NCBI GenBank assembly: GCA_028710655.1
Contig: JAQTTS010000062.1
Coordinates: forward strand, 1-9,402
Direction of reading: 5' to 3'
DNA: 9,402 nt
Origin: Dehalococcoidales bacterium
Lineage (GTDB): Bacteria > Chloroflexota > Dehalococcoidia > Dehalococcoidales > UBA5760
The notes beneath the pieces are model-generated. The model worked only from the letters and a program-made list of their open reading frames with translations, made no database searches and was not told where the DNA came from. Below, one piece after another: positions 1 through 5,400 of the stretch. A program made the position numbers and the translations under genes. Positions within the stretch are counted from its first letter, which is position 1, and every line of letters starts with the position of its first letter.

Positions 1-901
1 GGGAGAGAGTGGCAAAGACCGGAGGCGGGATGGAGGAAATGACCGGAATCCCCCGTAGGAAGTCGGGCAGGCCAACCTCGGGAACAGGCAGAGGGAGAGA
101 GACAGGCTGGTGGAGGGCAGAAAAGGCTTTTCTTTTATAGATAGTATTAAGATCAAGACGCTTGAGCAGGTTATAAACACCGTGGGTCCCTAAAATCGGT
201 TTTCCCTCTTCTTCCGGCAGTTGGGCAACAATCTCCTGCAGTGTCAGCTCGGGACTTTCAATCACAATCCCTTTTACAAACTTCTCAGCCTCCGGAACGG
301 CGCGCCAATGATCTTCTCCCGCCGGCCGCTGATCTTCCAAAACTCGTTCCGAGGGCGTCTCCGCCCGGCGGTACCGATCAAGCCACTTATAAAAAGTCGT
401 GCGGGAAATCCCGGCTTCACGGCAAAGATCGGCCACCTGCTCACCGGCTTCAAACCGCCGGATTAGACTCATTTTTTCCGCAGGTACAAGCGGACGCACC
501 AGTGAATTTCCGTATTTCTCCAGATATACGGCTCTCTTTTCGCGCGTATTCAAGCCATTTCTTTTCAAAACCGACCAAACGCCTTTGGCTGATAACGGCC
601 GATCAAGCTCAGGCCGAAGTTTACCGGCCACTTGCCGAGGAGAAAGCCAGGGCTCCACCAAGCAGGTTTTCAAAATGAGGCGCTGAACATCCGCCGGCAC
701 GGCCCGCCAGTGCGATGCGGGCGTCCGAAAGCCAAAAACATCTTTTCGGGGCGTAGTTTTCAACAAACGGCTTTTTTTTACCCAGCGATAAAAGGCAGTC
801 CGGGAAACACCTACTTCACGACACAGATCAACAATCTTCTCCCCACTTCGGGAGCGGTCAATGAGCTGTTTTTTTACTCCTTCAGAAATACGGGCAGCCA
901 T
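1..901 (-). CDS. Tandem helix-turn-helix protein (3' end outside window)
   Basis: The frame opens at ATG 901-899, with an in-frame TAA two codons upstream, and stays open for 300 codons to the left edge, so the gene is 3'-partial. The protein has two copies of one module. Each contains a transposase/integrase-type HTH (DLCREVGVSRTAFYRW, residues 25-40; DLCREAGISRTTFYKW, 158-173), then an HWRAVP block (64-69 and 198-203), then a probable second winged HTH ending in LKR..LNT (112-119 and 246-253). The period is 133-134 residues. These folds resemble the DNA-binding N-termini of IS481/IS3-type transposases and HTH_29-like proteins. No DDE catalytic core is visible, and after residue 262 the chain becomes Pro-rich (LPLPVPEVGLP), unlike a transposase core. 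I infer a DNA-binding regulator, perhaps with a membrane or sensor part beyond the edge. The Shine-Dalgarno is weak: AAGGA lies about 25 nt upstream. A truncated transposase is the main alternative. Confidence 0.85.
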   Translation of the reverse strand, partial: MAARISEGVKKQLIDRSRSGEKIVDLCREVGVSRTAFYRWVKKSRLLKTTPRKDVFGFRTPASHWRAVPADVQRLILKTCLVEPWLSPRQVAGKLRPELDRPLSAKGVWSVLKRNGLNTREKRAVYLEKYGNSLVRPLVPAEKMSLIRRFEAGEQVADLCREAGISRTTFYKWLDRYRRAETPSERVLEDQRPAGEDHWRAVPEAEKFVKGIVIESPELTLQEIVAQLPEEEGKPILGTHGVYNLLKRLDLNTIYKRKAFSALHQPVSLPLPVPEVGLPDFLRGIPVISSIPPPVFATLS

Positions 902-1022
902 AAATTAGTTCTTTAACTCATCCTTAAAAACGTACTCAATTCATCAACGTTAACACTATTGGAAACCAGGCGTCAAGATGCTTTTCTGAACAAATTAGTG
1001 ATGTCAATTTAAAACTTAAGAG

Positions 1023-1063
1023 ATATTTTGCTATAGATAAATATTTCAGATTTATCAAAATAT
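1023..1063. repeat. Nested AT-rich inverted repeat, operator candidate
   Basis: The outer arms ATATTTTG (1023-1030) and CAAAATAT (1056-1063) are exact reverse complements. Inside them GATAAAT (1036-1042) and ATTTATC (1050-1056) are also exact reverse complements, separated by 7 nt; base 1056 is shared. Folded, this gives about 14 bp with a one-sided bulge at 1030-1035. It lies about 120 bp upstream of the tandem-HTH start and about 430 bp upstream of the MerR-like start. An operator for a dimeric regulator is inferred. In AT-rich DNA, chance symmetry is possible, but two nested perfect arms make that less likely. Confidence 0.45.
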
Positions 1064-1298
1064 GTGTTCACCATAACGGGAATCAATCTTAAAACAACCA
1101 CTTAATAACCGGAAAGAAGCACTCGTCACCTGTTGACTGCCGACTTAAGACCCCGCTCCGAAACAGATACACTTCAGCGCTTAGGCGATAATAAACTTTC
1201 GAGGCCAAAAAAACCTCGGTTTTCGCGCCTGGCGAAAGCTAGCTTGATCCGCTCTGAATTTCACCACCTTATCGGCGGTTCGTCCTCTGTCTGTCGCT

Positions 1299-1335
1299 CC
1301 CGCCCGCAACGCCTGAGCTGGCGATGGCGGGCGGG
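1299..1335. repeat. Strong GC hairpin
   Basis: A perfect 9-bp stem, CCCGCCCGC (1299-1307) with GCGGGCGGG (1327-1335), encloses a second 4-bp stem, CGCC (1310-1313) with GGCG (1320-1323), and a TGAGCT loop. Only a small internal loop (AA opposite ATG) separates the stems. No T tract follows directly, so it is not a terminator by itself. It is the most stable hairpin seen in the window's non-coding DNA. Confidence 0.6.
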
Positions 1336-1340
1336 CCTGC

Positions 1341-1365
1341 CCTGGGCTTTAAGCCCATGGTTTTT
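1341..1365 (+). terminator. Rho-independent terminator-like hairpin
   Basis: TGGGC (1343-1347) pairs with GCCCA (1353-1357) around a TTTAA loop, extended by CC/GG at 1341-1342 and 1359-1360 past a single bulged T. TTTTT follows at 1361-1365. The orientation fits a plus-strand transcript, yet no plus-strand protein gene lies upstream in this intergenic region. It would end the proposed structured RNA. Confidence 0.45.
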
Positions 1366-1433
1366 CGCTTTCTTGGAATAACCGCAATTTTTAGCATGGA
1401 AAAATATCACCGGGCAGACGTAGTTATTCAGAC

Positions 1434-1462
1434 TTGACAGAAGAAGCAATCTCTGCAATGAT
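1434..1462 (+). promoter_or_regulatory. Sigma-70-type promoter of MerR-like gene
   Basis: A perfect -35 box TTGACA (1434-1439), a 17-nt spacer and AATGAT (1457-1462, four of six matches to TATAAT) stand just ahead of the MerR-like gene. Transcription would start near 1469, giving a leader of about 25 nt. Confidence 0.55.
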
Positions 1463-1483
1463 AAGCAAAGACAACCGATCAAG

Positions 1484-1488
1484 AGGAG
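1484..1488 (+). promoter_or_regulatory. Shine-Dalgarno for MerR-like gene
   Basis: AGGAG lies 6 nt before the ATG at 1495, within the purine-rich run AAGAGGAGATAAAG. This selects 1495 over a second in-frame ATG at 1507 (residue 5). Confidence 0.8.
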
Positions 1489-1494
1489 ATAAAG

Positions 1495-1791
1495 ATGAGC
1501 AAACCCATGAGCATCGGCGAAGCCGCCACATATGTCGGTGTTTCTCGCGATACTCTAAGACGGTGGGAAAAAAGCGGCAAGATCACTCCGGAACGCTCGC
1601 CCACCAATCGGCGGTACTACACAAAGGAACTGCTCGACACCTTGCTAAAAAAGCCAGTCCGCAAAACTGAGACCGAAGCTCCAAGGATAGTCAAACAACC
1701 GACTTCGTCCCTTAAACTCGTCTACTACACGCTCGGTGCTTTGGCTCTGGCAGTAATGGTCGGACTAGCCATCACTCTTTTCCTTTTCTGA
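1495..1791 (+). CDS. MerR-type HTH protein with C-terminal membrane helix
   Basis: The product is 98 aa. Residues 6-30 (SIGEAATYVGVSRDTLRRWEKSGKI) form a MerR/excisionase-like helix-turn-helix with the typical SRDTLRRWE recognition helix. Residues 31-53 form the wing, with the NRRYYT motif that precedes a final helix. A basic, Pro-containing linker (54-74) leads to a hydrophobic helix at about 76-98 (VYYTLGALALAVMVGLAITL...) that ends the protein. The long dimerisation coiled coil and effector domain of classical MerR proteins are missing. The predicted topology is a tail-anchored membrane protein with its DNA-binding domain in the cytoplasm and essentially nothing outside. It is probably monocistronic, with its own promoter at 1434-1462, a strong Shine-Dalgarno and a terminator at 2001-2033. 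Target genes and ligand are unknown. DNA tethering to the membrane is another possible role. Confidence 0.9.
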   Translation: MSKPMSIGEAATYVGVSRDTLRRWEKSGKITPERSPTNRRYYTKELLDTLLKKPVRKTETEAPRIVKQPTSSLKLVYYTLGALALAVMVGLAITLFLF

Positions 1792-1802
1792 AAACTATTT
1801 TT

Positions 1803-1827
1803 AGCGCCTGCTGAAACCGCCAGCGCT
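1803..1827. repeat. Hairpin just after MerR-like gene
   Basis: AGCGC(C)TG (1803-1810) pairs with CAGCGCT (1821-1827) through one bulged C, 12 nt after the stop codon. Only a poor T content follows (CTTCT), so termination here would be weak. It may protect the mRNA 3' end. Confidence 0.35.
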
Positions 1828-1857
1828 CTTCTACAGGCTGATGTTTCTCTCAATACA

Positions 1858-1892
1858 GACCATTCCCTTCTGCCCTCCGGCAGATAATGGTC
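1858..1892. repeat. Two-part perfect hairpin in MerR-like 3' UTR
   Basis: GACCATT (1858-1864) pairs with AATGGTC (1886-1892). The inner TCTGCC (1869-1874) pairs with GGCAGA (1879-1884) around a CTCC loop. A run of A follows on the plus strand, and no T tract follows on the minus strand, so it is not an intrinsic terminator in either direction. A protein-binding site or RNA-stability element is possible. Confidence 0.45.
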
Positions 1893-2000
1893 AAAAAACA
1901 GAAAAGGGCCTTCATTCATGTCGATAAAGTTACTTTTTATATCACTTAGTGATACTTAGAATAGATTATGATAGATATTTTTATAGATATTCGGTTGGCA

Positions 2001-2033
2001 GCAAATGGTTTTTCTACTGTTTGCGGTTTTTTT
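2001..2033 (+). terminator. Rho-independent terminator of MerR-like gene
   Basis: GCAAATGG (2001-2008) pairs with CTGTTTGC (2017-2024) over 8 bp, including two G-U pairs, around the loop TTTTTCTA. GG and seven T (2027-2033) follow. It ends a 3' UTR of about 210 nt after the MerR-like gene. Confidence 0.65.
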
Positions 2034-2271
2034 GAATATTATCAAGGCTAAAAAATACATGAATTGCGGAAATAACGAGAACGAATTATTTTAACAATGC
2101 TCCCGCTTTTCCGCCGGGAATATTTCTCTGATTGAAGTTAAAAAGACTTCCCGGCTTTAGACCTTTTATTAATTTATTAAGAACCGTCAATGCTTACTGG
2201 GATTAAAAAAGGGCTTCAGATCGGGTAAAACGGCTTGTGCAAAGTGTTATCAGCCGGTGTTTTATGCTGAC

Positions 2272-2285
2272 AAAAAGGCCTTTTT
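2272..2285. repeat. Perfect palindrome AAAAAGGCCTTTTT
   Basis: This is a 14-bp perfect dyad with no spacer, followed by one more T and CCC. It is too tight for a normal terminator loop (at most a 5-bp A-U stem around GGCC). It may be a weak bidirectional termination or protein-binding site. Confidence 0.3.
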
Positions 2286-2418
2286 TCCCTTCTGCGTTAA
2301 CCTTTGTTACCAAGTTAGTTTTTCAATCAGTGCGGAAATAGAGGCTGTGATAAGTTGTTTGCCACACCAAGACCGCTAAGCACTGTTCTGCTTTTCGCCC
2401 TTTGTGCTAAGACATATG

Positions 2419-2458
2419 CTTCAGAACTTGAAAAGCCTTCGTTTTTGCCTTTCTGAAG
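2419..2458 (-). terminator. Hairpin downstream of giant gene, possible terminator
   Basis: CTTCAGAA (2419-2426) and TTCTGAAG (2451-2458) are exact reverse complements 24 nt apart. A further inner A/T pairing (AAAAGC with GTTTTT) is possible. On the minus strand an alternative GC-containing stem, CCTTC with GAAGG, is followed by CTTTTC. The element lies 39 nt beyond the stop codon of the giant gene and is the best terminator candidate for it. Eight consecutive T (minus strand, 2488-2481) lie between, but without a convincing stem before them. Confidence 0.4.
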
Positions 2459-2496
2459 GTCGACCAGGAAGACAAGACACAAAAAAAACCGCTGAT

Positions 2497-5400
2497 TTAC
2501 TTCCCTGCCGAAAAGCCGGATTCTTTAGATTCCCTTTGCTGAGTTGATCCGCTTGATCTTTTTGATGAGATCGTAATTGCGCCCTTCAAGCCGGTTTTGG
2601 GACACTTCTTGCGGTTTTTCCTTTTCCGTTTGAGCAGTTTGGGTAACACCGGCCCGAGAATAAACAGGGCCAACAGGTGTTCAGGAATCAGCACGTAACT
2701 GGCACCAATGTGATAGGGAGAGCCGTCATCAACCGTCCAGATAGCCAGAACCCTAGCATTGCCGGTTTCGTTAGCCGAAAGGTTGGTAAAGACTTCAGCA
2801 CCGTCGGCCGTCACTGGCTCTGCGCTCCCCCAGCTCCAGGACGGTCCGGCGCTGTAGGTCGCCTTGTGATAGTAGACATCATCGTTGTCCGAGTCAACAT
2901 AAGAAATGTACAGATCATTCGTGCTGGTATCAACGGTCAGGCTCTGGTACGTGACGTTGGTGACCGAGAGATTGGAAGCGGTAAAATCCCAGTCCCCGTC
3001 GTACCTATCGTAGTACACATCCCCGCTGTCAACATACGTTAGGTGAACGTAGTGGTTCGTCGGGTCAACTACGGCCGAAAGATTGGTCGCGAGGCCGGAA
3101 TCCACCCCTTCGGCAATAGTATCTTGAGTACCATCGACACTACCGACGCCAATTCTACTAATTCCCACCAACAGCCAGGAGGAGCTGACGGTGGTGGTGT
3201 TGCCGGAGGCGGCAGAGTTCTTCAGCTGGGTGTCGAGGTTCTTGGCAGAGGTGGGCCAGTCGGTATTGGCCGCCAGGTCGGCAGAGGTCTTCCTCGTGTA
3301 AGTTGAGGAATCATGGGTGATTTCGGAGGCGGTCGGGTCGCTGATGACATCGGTGTCGGTGTCATTGGAGAGCTGGGCGTAGCCGGTACCTGCATCAGCG
3401 TTGAGAGTAGCTTCCAATTTGTAGGAAAAGGTGCCGCCGGTATAAGAGAAGGGGTTGTACTGAATAAGGAAGCCAATGTCCGAGTAGGTGTCATCGGTAT
3501 CGGTAGCGTTGGAGTTAATCATGGTCAGGGGGATCTCGAGAGCCGAGATACCCTGGTCGGCGTCTTGTTTGATGACGAGTTTAGCGTTGGCGATGGAAGC
3601 GGAACAGCCGCCGCCTCCCCCGTCGGTGCACTTGACCTGGACCTTGTACTCGTCATCGTTGGTAGTATCCCAATCGGCGTCCGCATCCACATTGGTCGCT
3701 ACTCCTAGATCCCAGTTAGTATCACCGGTGTGGGAAACTTCGGCGACGGTGTTCCCGCTGGTCTTATTGACTAAAGCGGCGTGGACGGTATCAGCGCTAT
3801 CGGCAATCTTAACAGTAGCATGAAACTCAATGTCACCGTAGGTTTCGGGTACAGGACTGAACTTGTCCTGGTCGTAGGCATAGTACTTGGGGTGGGTCAG
3901 ATCAACGTAGGAGGTAGAGGTGATCCCCGTCTCGTAGTCCCCGATCTCCACCTGGGTGGCGGTGTTGGTTAAGGGAGTGGCCTCCTGGACAAGCACCAGG
4001 CGAGCGGCGAGAACATACCCGGTGGTGTTTGTCGCTTCAGACGTATGGATACTGGCTGAATAGATACCGTCGGCCAGCACAATCGGCTCTTCTTTCCTCA
4101 CCCTTCCGTAAACCGATGAGCTCGTTTGAATGGCCGTGATCACTTGGCCTGAGCTGTCCACCAGCGCCACCTGAGCAAAATCCGCGCCACTATCAGCCCG
4201 TGTCGAACTTCCTCCTGAGCAAGCAGCATCATCACAATCAGCGAAATAAAGCGCATCCCGAGTATCATTAAAGTAGCTCACTTTGCAATCGGAGCTACCA
4301 TTGGCACAATCAAGCCGCGGCTTATTACCAACATCATCCGCTTCCGTTTCAAACTCATCACCGCCGGCCGCCTGACAATTATCACCGCCGGTGAGCGCAC
4401 AAACATTGGTACCATAACCGTCAATCAGTTCCGACGAACCGGCAGAACAGGTCGCATCAACACAGTCGCCGAAATACAAAGCAGAGCGGGTTACGTTGTA
4501 ATACACAACCTTACAGTCACTTCCTCCGGCCGCACAATCGAGATCAAAACCACCGTCACCAATTGTATCGGTATTCGTCGTCACCCCGTCACCACCGGCA
4601 GCTGAACAATCGTCGCCACCGGTAAGCGAGCAACCCGATGCGCCGTCAAGCAACTCCAACGAACCCGACGAGCAAGTAGCATCACCACAATCAGCAAAGT
4701 AGATACCACCCTGATCATAATTCCAGTAGACGATTTTGCAATCCCCGGCCCCGGCTGCGCAATCCAGCGACGGGTAAATTCCGGAAATTTGGCTATTCGT
4801 CGCTACCCCGTCACCGCCGGCAGCTGAACAATCGTCGCCACCGGTTAAACTGCAACCGCTCAATCCACCCGCTCCCCCATCTAGATACTGCTGGGACCCC
4901 GACGAACAGGTGGCATTGTCACAATCGGCGAAGTATAAAGCCGCATTGTCATAATTCAGATAGGCAATTTTACAATCGTCTCCCCCGGCCGAACAATCCA
5001 ACGAGGGATCATCGCCGGCATTCGTCGCCTGAGAAGCAATCCCATCGCCGCCGGAAGAGCTTTGGCAGTTATCCCCTCCGGTCAGAGCACACGCGCCGAC
5101 CATGTTATTGTAACCGCCATCCAGATACTCATGCGACCCCGACGAGCAGGTAGCATTATCACAATCAGCAAAATAAAGAGCCATTCTGGACAAGTTGTAA
5201 TATGCAATTTTGCAGTCATCTGCCCCTGGTGAACAGTCAAGGGAAAGATTATCGACACTACCAATACTGTCCCCGTTAGTAGTTACCCCATCACCGCCGG
5301 CAGCTGAACAATCGTCTCCACCGGTAAGCGAACAGCCGGAGTAGCCGTCTAAAAGTTCAAGCGACCCTTCAGAGCAAGTACCATTGTCACAGTCGCCAAA

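Larger units (their letters stand above)
1199..1365 (+). ncRNA. Possible structured small RNA (unrecognised)
   Basis: Four hairpins follow one another on the plus strand. CGAGG/CCTCG pairs at 1200-1204 with 1214-1218, and TTTCGC/GCGAAA at 1221-1226 with 1232-1237. A very strong GC stem spans 1299-1335, and a terminator-like hairpin plus T tract occupies 1341-1365. A GATAAT box (1187-1192) would place a transcript start near 1199, but no good -35 box sits 16-18 nt upstream. No protein gene precedes the terminator, so the block may be its own transcript. I do not recognise tmRNA, 6S, SRP or RNase P signatures. Alternatives are an untranscribed structured spacer or the leader of the MerR-like gene. 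Confidence 0.25.
902..1494. other. Divergent intergenic region, non-coding
   Basis: This 593-bp gap separates the minus-strand tandem-HTH gene from the plus-strand MerR-like gene. It is AT-rich from about 902 to 1110 and GC-rich and structured from about 1200 to 1365. I see no credible gene: the longest plus frame (1133-1381) starts at TTG, has no ribosome binding site and runs through strong hairpins. Supported contents are listed separately: a nested inverted repeat, a structured block with terminator, and a promoter. No tRNA or known riboswitch core was recognised. Confidence 0.7.
1792..2496. other. Convergent intergenic region, non-coding
   Basis: This 705-bp AT-rich stretch lies between the convergent MerR-like gene and the giant surface-protein gene. 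I see no supported gene. It contains hairpins at 1803-1827 and 1858-1892, the plus-strand terminator at 2001-2033, weaker stems (TCCCG/CGGGA near 2101-2119; CGGCT/AGCCG at 2231-2235 with 2252-2256), the palindrome AAAAAGGCCTTTTT (2272-2285), and an inverted repeat at 2419-2458 that may end the giant gene's transcript. The length is unusual if it is only a terminator region. Confidence 0.6.

Noticed and set aside
221..916. Plus-strand open frames at 221-466, 241-678, 399-686 and 632-916
   Set aside because: They are antisense to the tandem-HTH gene, whose frame shows two conserved HTH modules; the plus frames have no recognisable motifs.
979..1007. Minus-strand promoter TTGACA (1007-1002) for the tandem-HTH gene
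   Set aside because: The -35 box is perfect but the bases 17 nt on (AAAGCA) are not a usable -10 box; a second TTGACG box (976-971) has only a poor TAACGT partner.
1200..1365. tRNA, tmRNA, 6S, SRP or RNase P RNA in the GC-rich block
   Set aside because: None of the conserved core sequences or a cloverleaf could be found on either strand.
1133..1381. Plus-strand 82-codon open frame
   Set aside because: TTG start, no Shine-Dalgarno, passes through strong hairpins and a terminator-like stem, and the product resembles nothing.
1261..1482. Minus-strand 73-codon open frame
   Set aside because: It overlaps the GC hairpin, the terminator and the MerR-like promoter; no ribosome binding site or domain pattern.
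2481..2488. T8 tract (minus strand) right after the giant gene as an intrinsic terminator
   Set aside because: No stem longer than 3 bp precedes it closely enough; the inverted repeat at 2419-2458 is a better candidate.
2677..3972. Several plus-strand open frames opposite the giant gene (also 8080-8343, 8858-9157, 8974-9255)
   Set aside because: Low-complexity mirror frames caused by the biased codon use of the Gly/Thr/Asp-rich giant gene.
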